Origin: Agarophyton chilense
Lineage: Eukaryota; Rhodophyta; Florideophyceae; Gracilariales; Gracilariaceae
Reading direction: 5' to 3'
NCBI GenBank assembly: GCA_030374765.1
Contig: JARGXX010000007.1
Span: forward strand, 186,001-250,000
Length of the DNA stretch: 64,000 nucleotides
Under the pieces are notes generated by a model that searched no databases, was not told where the DNA came from, and saw only the letters and a program-made list of their open reading frames with translations. The translations under genes were made by a program, and so were the position numbers. This document shows positions 49,339 through 59,815 of the stretch, piece after piece. How positions within the stretch are numbered: position 1 is the stretch's first letter; each line of letters opens with the position of its first letter.

Positions 49339-49603
49339 TTTGATGTCTCTGGGCCTCAATCAAAGTTACCAGGAGACCCAGAGTTCAATAACGACTCCAT
49401 TCAGCGATAATGTGCCGAGAATCAGATTTCATTCGAGCCACGGCCTGCTCGACGCCACAAAAACATTGGAAGCGTTGAATCGAGCAATGAGAAAATCCGT
49501 ACATGTTTTCAAACGCTCCTTCTTGACGAACTTCATTTGAGGGAAACTCGTCAAGTGTATCGCACGGACTTTGAAATTCTCTCAAAGGTCACATTCCTAA
49601 AGA

Positions 49604-50281
49604 TTGTGCTGTATCGTAATAAGTCAGTCAGCAGCTTCAAGCTTGTTCACGGCTACATTCCTTCTGTTTCAGGGTTACCCAAGCAGATGCTACCAGAGAA
49701 GCTCCTTTCTTCCAACCACTAGCAAGTTTCAAGGCGTGCCGTACACACCTTACTTCGTACCAAGCCTTCGTATCCTTTATCACAACACCTTCTGGCACCA
49801 ACCACTCCGGTTTTTGTCTTTCAGAGAGTTCGAAAACATGGTACCTGGTACAAAGGCATTCGTGGTCAATGCTACTGACGATATAGTATCGGTCTCTCCG
49901 AGCAAAAATCTCCAGGGACCTAAGCTTCAAATCGCCTACGGGGACATAAGGTTAGTCCCGCATTCATCCCTTTTACAGGAACTTGAGAAACAGGAGATTG
50001 GATACTCGTCTTTTCCGGACACTAACGCCCAAGAAGAACCGATTCCAGTCCCTAAAGAAAGGAATGATGCCGATTGTTCTTCTCTTTCGCCCCTCCAAGA
50101 TGAAGAAGTCACAGACTTCACTGTGCAAAACATAGAAGACCCTTTGAGTTTCGACCCAAACATATCGGACGAACCAAACCTGTGGTCTCTGTTTCAGTTC
50201 CCTTCATCTCTCTTCGCGTCCAAGGATGACAAAACGGCTGTGAACGCACCGTCAATGGATGTTGGGAACCCTCATCTCTGA
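49604..50281 (+). mobile_element. Copia integrase C-terminal and linker
   Basis: YTPYFVPSLRILYHNTFWHQ is followed by FENMVPGTKAFVVNATDDIV and LQIAYGDIRLVPHSSLLQEL. This matches the small beta domain and the acidic, low-conservation linker between integrase and RT in Copia. Confidence 0.65.
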
Positions 50282-50314
50282 AGAGATGTTTGTGACACCT
50301 CGCTTAGGTTCCCT

Positions 50315-52027
50315 ATGATAGGCGAAAATCAATTGTTTTTGGAGCAAAAAATTTTCGAGCAGAACAAGAATGTCATTGGAGACCAACCAGCCACAGAAGC
50401 TAAGCTACAGTCCGCCCCACGATGGGTATTCTACAAGGCCATCGAAGAAGAGAAGAGAAACTACTCTGAATCCGAGGCATACCAGCCGATCTCCATCAAA
50501 GAACTCCCGCGAAATGCAAATATCATATCCTCCCATCACTTCTTCGTGACGAAGTGCGATGGAGAGAGTGGTAAGCTTAAGCACAAGTGCAGACTGGTAC
50601 CCCATGAGAACAGGGATTCTTAAAAGGACAACATTCGATCTGACTCCTCTACGGCTCAATTCACCTGCATCAGACTTCTGATTTCCCTCGCAACTTTACT
50701 ACACCTAACCCTTGGAAGCGTCCACATCTCTAGAGCGTATCTGCAATCAGGCGACCTCAAGCGAGATATATACATGCGGCCTCCAAATGGATGGACACAG
50801 TTCATAGACGAAGTATGGAAGCTACTCAAGTCAGCATATGGCGTAGTAGAGTCCGGTTGTCTCTGGCATCTATGCATCTAGGAATGTATGTGCGAGTACG
50901 GATTCCGTACTGTCCCTGGTATGCCACAGATGTTCAAATTTTCGGACGACTATGGATGTATATCTCTACTCCTGGCCAAATTGGTGGACGATCTTCCCCG
51001 TTCCGGATGAAAGAGTGAGATGAACAAATTCTCCAAGACTCTCTCAGCTCGCTTCAAGGTTGGCAGAGCACTCTTCAAGAACGAGATTATCTTCAGCCGC
51101 CTTTGAATTCGGCAACATAAAGACTTCTCGATCGAGATCTCCATGGCTAAGTTTATGGAAAAGCTTTCCCCCATCCCGATCTCGAGGGATAGAAGGAAGC
51201 AGTTCGAGTATCTATGCACCCAACAAGAAGTCCGAGAAATCCAGTCTCTTGATGAAAAACTCAACTACCTCGGCCATGATGTGCTGCCTCAATCCGCGTA
51301 CGCTGCCAGCTTCATGCAGCAGCTGGTCCAAGAGATGCGCGTTAAGCATCTTCTGCAGGCAAACAAGATCCTCAAACTCTTCTTTAAGCTACTTCCAGTC
51401 GTGAAGTACAGGGCTCCGAGATCGGCGATGGTATCGGATAACATGAACGCTTGCCACATAGTGACGTACTCAGACGCCAGCACTTCAAAAGCATCCTAAG
51501 TTCAAACTGGCTACATCAGTGGCATCGCCTTTTTCCAAGGTGAGAACTTTTCCTACCACATCTTCGAATGGTACAGCGCGAAACAAGGACGCATATTCTT
51601 TAGTTCAATTGGTGCTGAAATTCTTGCGGCAGCAGAATCCGCAGACAGATCCATACTATTGAGGGAATGCATGGAAGTTCTTGCATCGGATTTCGGTTCG
51701 CTCGTCCTTTACGTCGACTCATTTGGTTTGTACTCAACGATCACTACCCTTCACGAATGCAGGGACTACCGATTGCGCCCCACCGTTTTGTGCCTACGTG
51801 ACTTCTTCGAAGCTAGAGACATATCCTCCATGCGCTGGATAGCGGGACGTCCCAACTTAACCGACGCGTTAACAAAGGGCAATCATCATTCATTTACTCA
51901 ATTGAACCAAGCTATGGTTCAAGGAATACTCAGCAAAGGTCTCCTATCTACTTTGGGCCACCATATTGGGGCATGTAATCCTAAAGGCTTAGGATCTAAT
52001 ATGGCAAAGAGTTCAAACTATGTTTGA
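50315..52027 (+). mobile_element. Copia RT and RNase H region
   Basis: RT begins with WVFYKAIEEEKRNYSESEAY, then LKHKCRLVPHENRD. The middle shows GSVHISRAYLQSG-type sequence. RNase H lies in 51,659-52,027: LVLYVDSFGLYSTITTLHEC, then ISSMRWIAGRPNLTDALTKG, the standard Copia end. The final codons overlap, on the opposite strand, the last codons of the gene at 52,013-53,035. Confidence 0.7.
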
Positions 52028-53035
52028 GGAACCTCCTTGCTGACGACGTTTCTTTCCGTGGCGAGCGCGTTTCCCATCCTTCCTCTTTGGGAGCAAGCGC
52101 ACTACGCGACAGTCCGCAATGTGACTGAAAGAACGGTCCGATCCTATACAGGACTCCAAGGCAACCTGCGTGAGATCCAAGTGATACTTCTCCACTGGAT
52201 CAATTATCACGTTGCGCTCTTCATCAATGCAAATTGCATGCAGGTATCCGTCAGTAGCCTGAAGACGGGAAAGGAAGACGTTTCCGCTATCAAGAAATTC
52301 ATCCAAATCAAAGTTTTCTTCTCCGTGTCCAGTTCCATCACGAAGATAATCGAGGCTAACAACACGGATCCTTTCCTTCACAAACCCCTGCATATCCTTG
52401 AGGTCCCGAAACTTTCCTTGAACCTCCCTTTGCGCGTTCCAGTTCAAATTCTCAAGCTCAATAACATCATCAACCCCAAGACCTGAAATGGCATTCAGAT
52501 ATACCTCATTATCGTCTGAGTTCTTCCTAACCCGATCGATGAGATACGCCCAACCTTCGACAGCCTTCTCGGTCCCAATGGTGAGCGCCAATGCAATACT
52601 TAAGGATGCTTCAAGGCATAGAAATGTGTCGTCGAGAAACTGCACAGAGGAATGAAGGAGATGGATACTTCGGATGCGAGAAGACGGCGAGCGCGCTTCG
52701 GGTTGAAGCACGGTGAGCCTCTGCCCTGGCCATGCGCTACAAGTAGCAAGAATGTTCTTGATCGCTTCGTATCGATCCTTGCCACCCCATTGAAAGGTTC
52801 CTTCGGTTCCTTCGCCACCATATGTCACCCTACTTCTCGTTGCATCACCCTCGACTGCCTGACTGTACCCAATTCGGAAATTGTTCGTATCCATGCGGCA
52901 CAATATGCTCGTGCCATGCTCCAAAGCATAGGATTGGTCCTTGATCCTACCCCGACCTCCCTGTGACAACCACACCTTCTCTTTCATCCAGTCGTTGTAT
53001 TTGATAGCCATATCGGGATCTTCGTCGTCATTCAA
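52013..53035 (-). CDS. Papain-like fold protein, putative, 340 residues
   Basis: An intact intronless frame; the start is the first Met after an in-frame TGA. A helix FLCLEASLSIALAL carries Cys140. Residues 261-280 read TDGYLHAICIDEERNVIIDP with His266 and Asp279. Cys at a helix start, then G-x-x-H-A-x-x-x-D and a downstream D-P, is the layout of papain-fold (C39/OTU-like) peptidases, but the N-terminal 130 residues match nothing I know. The C-terminus (315-331) is a Lys/Arg-rich tail that could be nuclear targeting or nucleic-acid binding. Activity is inferred, not shown. It sits 41 bp downstream of an H3-tail pseudogene, and its last 15 bases overlap a convergent Copia end. Whether it is a host gene or a transposon passenger is open. 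Confidence 0.55.
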   Translation of the reverse strand: MNDDEDPDMAIKYNDWMKEKVWLSQGGRGRIKDQSYALEHGTSILCRMDTNNFRIGYSQAVEGDATRSRVTYGGEGTEGTFQWGGKDRYEAIKNILATCSAWPGQRLTVLQPEARSPSSRIRSIHLLHSSVQFLDDTFLCLEASLSIALALTIGTEKAVEGWAYLIDRVRKNSDDNEVYLNAISGLGVDDVIELENLNWNAQREVQGKFRDLKDMQGFVKERIRVVSLDYLRDGTGHGEENFDLDEFLDSGNVFLSRLQATDGYLHAICIDEERNVIIDPVEKYHLDLTQVALESCIGSDRSFSHIADCRVVRLLPKRKDGKRARHGKKRRQQGGSSNIV

Positions 53036-53076
53036 GGCCTATGTAAGGCCCAGTCGAAAAGCGTCAACTTTCCAAA

Positions 53077-53361
53077 CTAAGTGTCTCGAAATTGCCGAAT
53101 GAAATGCGTTATCTTCCACCCAAGTAAGATAATGGCTTCGTTTTCGCTAAATCGCACCAGGTTGTTGCTAACTTCGAATGTGATTGCGTAGATTTTCCGC
53201 ACGCCATGCTGCGGTTTGGAACAAAGAAGTTTCACGGTATTCTTGCCTAAATACTGGTCAAGATATGTTTCGCTCGTAATTCTCGCCGCTTTGCGCACAA
53301 GTTAGCGCTTTGGGGTTTTTCCGCCGACAGATTTGCGAGCCGTCTGCTTAGTACGAGCCAT
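53077..53361 (-). pseudogene. Histone H3 N-terminal tail fused to unknown sequence
   Basis: From ATG at 53,359-53,361 the reading is [19 protein letters not shown], then TAA, then LVRKAAR. Canonical H3 begins [27 protein letters not shown], so 20 of the first 27 positions are identical; Lys4, Lys9, Ser10, Lys14 and Lys27-side KAAR are kept. The TAA (53,302-53,304) stands at the Gln19 codon, one C-to-T change from CAA. Past KAAR the remaining 67 codons stay open (ITSETYLDQYLGKNTVKLLC...) but do not look like the H3 histone fold; SETYL could echo SEAYL of the alpha-2 helix. The frame has 94 residues against 136 for H3. Best reading: a decayed or chimeric H3 gene. Read-through or a deliberate tail mimic cannot be excluded. 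Confidence 0.7.
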
Positions 53362-53439
53362 CGAAGAGATCAACTAAGCAGAAGTCGTCCACGCTGTCCG
53401 AAGAGGGGTGCCACGTGGACTTCGGCGTCAAAGGTTTTC

Positions 53440-53490
53440 CCCAGAGTGATGGAAGCAGTGACGTCGCAAATTTGGCGTAGTGGCGCGTGC
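53440..53490 (-). promoter_or_regulatory. Possible E2F/CRE-like elements before the H3 tail
   Basis: TGACGTC at 53,459-53,465, TTTGGCG at 53,471-53,477 and TGGCGCG at 53,481-53,487 lie about 100-125 bases upstream of the H3 ATG. E2F- and CRE-type sites are common in replication-dependent histone promoters. Short motifs such as these occur by chance, so this is weak support. Confidence 0.25.
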
Positions 53491-53499
53491 GTGGCAAAT

Positions 53500-54083
53500 C
53501 GAGAAGAAAAAGAGAGGTCGCAAATCCTTGAAGGCCCGCACAGCCCGTGAAAAAGAAGTGCGAAAGAAATATCGCGTTTAGGGACAGAGCATTTGAGCGC
53601 ACTCCAAAAAATCTAATTTTATTGTATCGTGCCAAGGCCGGGAGTGTGTAATACACGATTTTCACCTGGCCCAATGCAACCGGCGCTGCATACTAAACCT
53701 TACTTTTGCTCCACCCCGAGACACTGGGAACAGCGGAGCGAGAGGAAACGCCTTGTGCTCGTTCCACCTTCCTCTGTTCCACCGCACGTTGCGAGCGCAT
53801 ACTAGACACCAGACCAACAGCCCTCCCGCTCTGCGTACGACTGCTTCCCTTAGTTTCTCTTCGTCTTGCACGCAATTTCTACCAAAGTACATTACTTCCA
53901 TCACTAATGAGCTCCTGCCGCCACTGCCCACAGCACCAAAACAAATAATCGTATTATCCCTGACAGTATTATACGAACCAGGTTTAATATTCTTCGTCAC
54001 ACAACTTCCTTTGGCACGCCTCAGCGCAACTCATAAAGTGACATCCGTGTCGTCAACCATGCGACAATGAGCACATTCATAAA
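53500..54083. other. Intergenic; no assignable gene
   Basis: It lies between the H3-tail locus and the Tc1 element. Frames of about 105-112 residues on both strands (53,662-54,000 minus; 53,753-54,070 plus) overlap each other and have no known motif. A tract aaaaaatctaattttattgtat at 53,606-53,627 is AT-rich. Confidence 0.4.
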
Positions 54084-54085
54084 TA

Positions 54086-55648
54086 CAGTCCTATTCATAA
54101 GTATACGCACACCCCCGAAACGTCCACCGAACCGTTTAAAAAGACAAAAGCACGTCTTTTGTGACGTGTGGTGGTGTATATTCTCTTTGTTAAATCACGA
54201 AAAGCTCGTTTCCTCTCACTGTATATCTATTTTCTGCAGCACATCGCATCAACTGTTTTCCACCCGCGTCATAAATAAAAGCACGATTTAATATTTTACT
54301 TACTGTAGAACCCCTAGGCCGTATCAATACTTTGTTTTACGTCCATTAGCTCTCAAAACACCCATGCAACGCTTTGGCATGCCTCTGCGGAGCTTGTAAA
54401 GAATTTGGAGGTCTATTTTCTCCCATTCTTTCAATAAAGCTTCTTTTAAAGCATTTTTCTGCTCATATTGTCGATTATCTGCGTAAACCCTGTAAGCAAG
54501 AATACTCCATAGATTTTCAATAGGATTCAAGTCAGGAGAATGGGCCGGCCACTCCAAAAGCTCAATAGCTTCTTCATTAAACCACGCTTTAGAATACCTT
54601 GAAACGTGTATCGGTGCATTGTCTTGCTGAAATAAGGGCTCTTCTGAGTGATACATGTCAATAAATGGTACCAAATGTTCCTTTAACATCTTCACATATA
54701 TCTCTGAGTTCATATTTCCTTCAATGAAAACCAAAGGTCCTTTACCAAACATAGAGAAGCAAGCCCATATCATAACCGAAAAACCTCCATTTTTGCGCTT
54801 CGAAAAAATCTTTTCATCATGTCGTAGATCATGCCAGTAGTAGCTTCAGCCATCGGGACCATCACCATTAAATTTTTTTTCGTCGCTCCAAACAACCATA
54901 TCCCACTCTTTAGCATAAAATCGATTGTATTGCATGGCCCATTCCAAGCGAGCAACTCTGTGAGATTCAGTGATTAGTGGTGCTGATTTTTTCATCTTAT
55001 ACTCAAACGTGTCCAGTCTATGGATTGCTCTTGTGACTGTTGAAATCGATACTTCAAGTTGCAAGTCATGTTTTAGACGTTTTGCCGAAGAACTTTGTTT
55101 TGAAAGTGTTCTTTATAGTTGTCTTTCATCGTGTTTGGATAGTTTTCGTGGCCTCCCGGGTCTTTTCTTTTGAATATTAGATGCATTTTGTTTCAGATAT
55201 CCGTGAATACTAGATTTGGATCTTCCCAGCTGGTTTGCAATTTTTCGCAATGACAAATTAGCGGTGTGAAGCGCTATAATTTGTGCTTTCTCTTCGCTGG
55301 TTAGTTCCTTGCCTCTAGGCATTTTTGTGATGGTATATGTTGTTCAGTGTGAACTGCAGAGCAACGTTCTGTTTTATTCTAACAAACTCATGAACATTTG
55401 TATTTCATTGAGCGCAGTACAAAGAAGTGCGCACTTTTTTTTGTAATCGTGCGTATTTTTTTGCACTACGTGTGAAATTGTATTTTGTGTATTGCAAGAG
55501 ATTTAATAGGAATATAACAAATACAGAAGTACATTTAGTGATACAACTTCCTACGGAAACTTGTTACATCGTCTATGTCTTTGAGAGTGTCTCGGAACCT
55601 GTCCATATGTGCTAAACATGCCCGTGCGTATATTTTTGAATAGGACTG
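54086..55648 (-). mobile_element. Tc1/mariner transposon, near whole (copy 3)
   Basis: The ends are precise. CAGTCCTATTCATAAGTATACGCACA at 54,086-54,111 and its reverse complement at 55,623-55,648 match in 23 of 26 bases, and TA lies on both sides (54,084-54,085 and 55,649-55,650). The 1,563-bp element contains one transposase reading on the minus strand with about 240 and 325 bases of untranslated DNA at the ends. Good TIRs with only two stops in the gene make it younger than copies 1 and 2. Confidence 0.9.
54324..55322 (-). pseudogene. Tc1-type transposase, DD34E, two in-frame stops
   Basis: About 333 codons in one frame. It starts MPRGKELTSEEKAQIIALHT, with the first HTH followed by LRKIANQLGRSKSSI, and a PGRPRKLS GRPR-like hinge leads to the second HTH (LEVSISTVTRAIHRL). 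The core has VVWSDEKKF (first Asp), LFQQDNAPIHVS (second Asp) and SPDLNPIENLW (Glu), with exactly 34 residues between the last two: DD34E. The C-terminus reads MPKRCMGVLRANG. Stops fall at about 55,113 (after DERQL) and 54,846 (after NGDGPDG); otherwise the frame is open. Family role: cut-and-paste transposition into TA. As it stands it cannot make a full protein, but a 149-residue catalytic-half frame remains. Confidence 0.85.
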
Positions 55649-55652
55649 TACA

Positions 55653-57085
55653 GAGACATCGGCATCGGTGTGCCCATATTGGATGCCGTTGTAGGTGGCG
55701 TTCTTCAAGCAAAGCCCCACCGCACGTCCGCCACCTACAAAAAACCTGGTGCCCATGCCGCACACATCGCAATCCCTCTGTGCAGAAAACTGCTCCTTCT
55801 ACAATCCAATTGGAGATTCTCCCCTACAATCCGATTATTCCTACCATTTCGCTTACATACCAACCATATCTCCACTTCAATTAGTATCTCAAGCATTGAT
55901 TATACCACAAGCACATCCGTGCTGATAACCATCCTCCTATCCATCTTCTTGCAACGCCCGACAGCTTCATGACGTTTCCAACCTACACCATATAAACCCC
56001 TCAGCCTGTGCTTTTTATATTCGCACTGTCGAGATTGTACACACCTACATATGCTGTTTAAGACCAGTCCCATAAAAAAACGAATGTAAGAGAATTGGCA
56101 GCATACATAAGTTACTATGTGGTGAACAACACTGACAGTTTCCCCACAAAACAACGGTTTCCATAGAGGGGTAAACCTGCTCATTTTCACAACAGGTGTA
56201 CCCACATGACAAAAATCGCATCCCGTTAATCAAAACCTTCTTTCACTTGGCCGCATAGAGTTCTAAAACGCTTAATAGCAATGCACCGTATTACCCACGC
56301 ATACTTACGTTATCCTTTTCTCAAGTTGACCCTACTGGACCCTAACTGTTGTCGCATCCGCAGAAGTCAGCGACATGATATATCTACTACGTAGAACAGT
56401 GTCGGCACAAGCCAGAAGATCTCTGTCTTCAAGATACTTTTACTCTCCCTCTGTCTCCCTCCACTTCGATCTCTCTAGTCCCTTCTTCTCTCTCCTCTTT
56501 ACACCTATTCTCTTGTCTCTCTATTACCCCTGCCCCCTGGGGTCTCTACTCTCTGCGCTCGCATCCTGTGATGTTGCATTGTTCTAATGCTAACGCCGCC
56601 TCCCCGTTCTTACCTCAGTTTGTCCTGCCGTTATCCGTTTCCATGCTCTCGGTGTGTCTCCCCTTCTCCTCCGGGCGTTTATCCATTCGTGAGCATTCTG
56701 CTCTCTCCCTCTTGCACTGAACTTCCATCGTCCTCTCGTTAATCCGCGTGCTACTTTCACGTGCTCGTTTCTTCAGTTGTACCTTCCTCTTCGCTCGTCT
56801 CCTCTCTTTTTCCCCTCGCTCCTCCGTGCTCTTCTTTGCACTCATTATGGTATCCTATCGTCATCTTTTCCTTGCGCCTGCATTAGTTTTCGTCAGTCTT
56901 TCATCTCTGCTGACATCATGCCGCACTTTCTTCCAGCCATTTCAAATGCAGATTCCAACATCTCACACACCCCCCAGTCGCCGCAATAGGGCCGAAGAAC
57001 TATTAAGGTGACTCATGTAGCTTCAAGAACGACAGAAGCAGGTACGTTCGGGGCATTTAACTATTAAAAACTTCCTATACACATG
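55653..57085. other. Intergenic, polypyrimidine on the plus strand
   Basis: No gene I can name. A minus frame 55,535-55,765 (running into the Tc1 end) has a coding-like stretch DADVSVQSYSKIYARACLAH of unknown family. From about 56,400 to 57,000 the plus strand is strongly C/T-rich, so the minus frame 56,615-56,845 is an Arg/Lys/Glu-rich low-complexity reading and probably not a gene. Confidence 0.4.
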
Positions 57086-57090
57086 TCTCG

Positions 57091-57726
57091 CTATCGAGCT
57101 CGTAGCCAGAGGAAATGTCTATGCAGAGAGAGAATACCTGTTGTTGCAACACGATTGAATAGGCGATGCATCCGAAGGTCGCGTTTGGTAAAGGCGTCCG
57201 CGAGGTTGATCTTACCGGGTATCCATCGGAGGATATGAAAATCGCGGGCTTCGAACGAATGACGAATACGCTCTACGGTCTGTCTGAGTCTATATCCCTT
57301 ACCTTCGTGTAAGGTAGTTATTGTATCGCAGAGCCCCCGCGAGTCCACGCGCAACGTGTGCTTGATGCCACAGTCGCTGTCGAAAGATCGGAGTGAGTTC
57401 CGCCAGTGAAAGCCTCGATGATCTGAATCCGCACATGCTAGTATTTCCGCGCCATAGGAGCTGTGACTTACTCGGCGCTGCTTGTTGCTAGTCCAATCAA
57501 TGAGGTGGTATAGCCGCCTCTCGGAGTTGGAGTTTACAAAAATGCCTGTGAGGATGCCCGTCCGTCCGTAGCACTGATGAGCTCCAATGTTAAAGGCCGA
57601 ATCTGAGAATGTACATACTTCGGCGTAGATAATCGGGTCGGTGGATGCTCGGTACAGAATCGACGGCGTCAGGGATCCAAGCTCCTTTAGGATACTATTG
57701 GCTTCGCGGAGGTGAGAGATCTTCAA
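57091..57726 (-). mobile_element. Copia RNase H domain
   Basis: A 211-residue frame. VCTFSDSAFNIG is the first catalytic strand, SHSSYGAEILACADSDHRGF carries the following acidic residues, and HILRWIPGKINLADAFTKRD is the family's closing motif. Part of the truncated Copia fossil. Confidence 0.75.
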
Positions 57727-58099
57727 TCAGGCTAATTTTTGTTGTATCGCGGAAGCAGCGTGCGTAGCTTGCGGGAGTACTCCACTCCCAACCCATGACA
57801 GTGCACCAGCCAGGCTTTGGTACGTTGTGATCTCTTCTCGAGTGGCCTTCTAGTTATCCGTCTTACAGCGTGCCCGGGATAGAGGAAGCTGGGCGATTAA
57901 ATACATGAATGACTGCATATTGATGAGGACATCGCCATTTTTTGTCTGGGTGATGCTGCAGCCGTTGAACTCGAGTTGGGTGTCTAAAAGAACCTTACTG
58001 ATTCGAAATAGGGTACAGAGATGCTCAGAGAATTCTGGAATCTTCTCCATAGTGCCGCTCATAAGCAGGCCGTCTGTTACCATAGCTACCGATAGTGTT

Positions 58100-58772
58100 G
58101 TCTTTCCGTTCGGTTACCGCAACCCATAGAGCTGACTAATCCCGAAAATCCGTTCAAACCCGGTGTCGCGGAGTAGTCAGGTCTCGAGGGGTTTCTGCCA
58201 CTGCTTGCTGGTTTGCACAATCGGGTACGGCAGCTTGATCAGCTTCCATAGAACTGTACGGCCGCCGCGCCATTCCTTAGGGGCCGTCACGTAGATATCA
58301 CAGCGTATAGGGCCACTCTGCAGGTATGCTCCTTTGACATCCGCATGTCCTAGTCTGAAACCCATAAACGTGGTCAGACATAACAGAAGACGAATCACCG
58401 CAAAATGAGCCGTTGAAGAATACTTCCTAATACTGTCCTTCTGGTCGTCTCGATTCCCATGCGGTACAATCCTCCCTTTCATCCGGAAAGCACCGTTTAC
58501 CTCTTGCTTCATCTTATATAATACATAAGACGTAATTTCGTTCGCATCTGTGCAAACGTCGCCTTCCTCAACTTCAAATTAGGCCTCACTCCTGTTGGAG
58601 TCGAGCTGTTCTTTGAATGCTTCGTCCAAGATGTATGGCGGAGAATATTCCATCTTCGACCGCGAAAGCTGACTGCTCCCCATTTCCTCATAGATCTGAG
58701 CAAGGATCTATTGCTTACTCGACTTAAGCTCCGTGGGTGGTGCCTCTTCACATGTAAGGCCATCGTCCCCAA
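58100..58772 (-). mobile_element. Copia reverse-transcriptase fragments
   Basis: 58,177-58,512 contains MKGRIVPHGNRDDQKDSIRK followed by FRLGHADVKGAYLQSGPIRC, the RT block with its first catalytic Asp. The palm and thumb continue to the left (57,850-58,083). Fossil. Confidence 0.7.
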
Positions 58773-58914
58773 TACCTTTAAGCGGATATCCTTGGCAATT
58801 TGAGACCATTATTGTAGGGTGATACCGGGTTACAGGCGGTTCCCTGATGTCGGTGGGGGTATTATCTGGAATATTACGTGGAGTTAACAGTGAATGACTC
58901 GGCGGTGGTAGCTG

Positions 58915-59410
58915 TCAACACTCGGCGGATGTCGCTTCCTCTTCCATGGAGCGTGACGTTAAATCGTCTTTCAAAGGCCCTTGTGAGGCGATTCGGATTT
59001 CCTCGTAGGCCCCATTCATAGGCAGACCCCGAAATGACCTTCTGTATAACACGCCGTGTCGACTGACCTGGACCACGACTGCCTTGAACCACCCTTTCCT
59101 AACACTGTTGGAACTGGTATTGTAGAATACGTACACAGGTGTTCCGGGAGTCAGTAAGTTTCCGGGGATAGTATGTGGATCCCTGGATCTCAGCAACATC
59201 TGTACGGCTCGTGTGGCAGTGGCTTCGCAATGCGCATCGAGAAGGGGCTGGAAGGCGTGCAAAGTGGGTAGCCCTAGTATTCATGCCGAGTATCTCCGCG
59301 CAAGTTGAACTGAGTTCATGATACTGGACCCGGAGAAGAGGGTGGCCAAGAACGAGGATCGGGAAAGTACGGTGTGTACCGGTACCGACGGTAGTTCCTT
59401 CACCATACAA
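58915..59410 (-). mobile_element. Copia integrase C-terminal part
   Basis: Overlapping frames 59,099-59,410 and 58,915-59,262. LLTPGTPVYVFYNTSSNSVR is the beta-barrel entry seen in Copia integrases after the core (PGxxVxxFxxxxxxxR). Fossil. Confidence 0.6.
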
Positions 59411-59815
59411 TCATACACCGCTCGAAATACTCCATTGTTTTTCTCAACCAACCCGGTTTTGTGATGGCTCTAGGACAGACGAGGACTCATGCAGATTCCG
59501 TGGAGGTCAAGTAACTTTCGTATCTTGGGCGCTTGCTATTTGGGGTCCGATCTTAAACTGCGTCTGTGTTCTCGGAATGCTAGATAAGTGTGCTAGATAG
59601 CTAGTTTTGTAAATAAAATGCCAAAAAATCTAAGAATTTTGCAGATTGCGCTAGTTCGGCACCTGAAAGAAAAAATTTTTGGAAATAAGAACTCCATGCA
59701 TCTTAGAGTTTTGACCACTTAATGCAGTTTAATCTGCATTTGCAGTTTACTGGTCACTTTTGACCGCTCTAGGTGGAGATCCATACCAAGGCAGTCGTCA
59801 GTACCTTCTACCTCA

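Larger units (their letters stand above)
47619..52027 (+). mobile_element. Ty1/Copia retrotransposon, plus strand
   Basis: Parts in order: gag 47,619-48,434, protease plus GAG-pre-integrase 48,331-49,338, integrase 49,140-50,281, RT 50,315-51,499, RNase H 51,500-52,027. It belongs to the same family as the nested Copia at 22.8-30.8 kb. No LTR pair could be found: the left side meets hairpins and Gypsy-like DNA, and the right side ends inside the 3' end of the 340-residue gene on the other strand. Broken, with roughly ten lesions by eye; middle-aged. Confidence 0.7.
57091..59500 (-). mobile_element. 5'-truncated Ty1/Copia retrotransposon
   Basis: From right to left: integrase core end and C-terminal domain 58,915-59,460, RT 58,100-58,772, RNase H 57,091-57,726. 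Gag and protease are missing: the homology stops near 59,550 and gives way to unrelated AT-rich DNA. No LTR was found. It is broken, with several lesions. It shares motifs with the Copia elements at 22.8 and 47.6 kb (WIPGKINLADAFTKRDL against WIAGRPNLTDALTKG), so it is the same broad family. Confidence 0.7.

Noticed and set aside
53302-53304. TAA read as Gln (genetic code change) in the H3 tail
   Set aside because: A single CAA-to-TAA change is simpler, and nothing else in the window points to reassignment.
56615-56845. Arg/Lys/Glu-rich minus frame as a nuclear protein
   Set aside because: It is the complement of a C/T-rich tract and has no sequence complexity beyond that.
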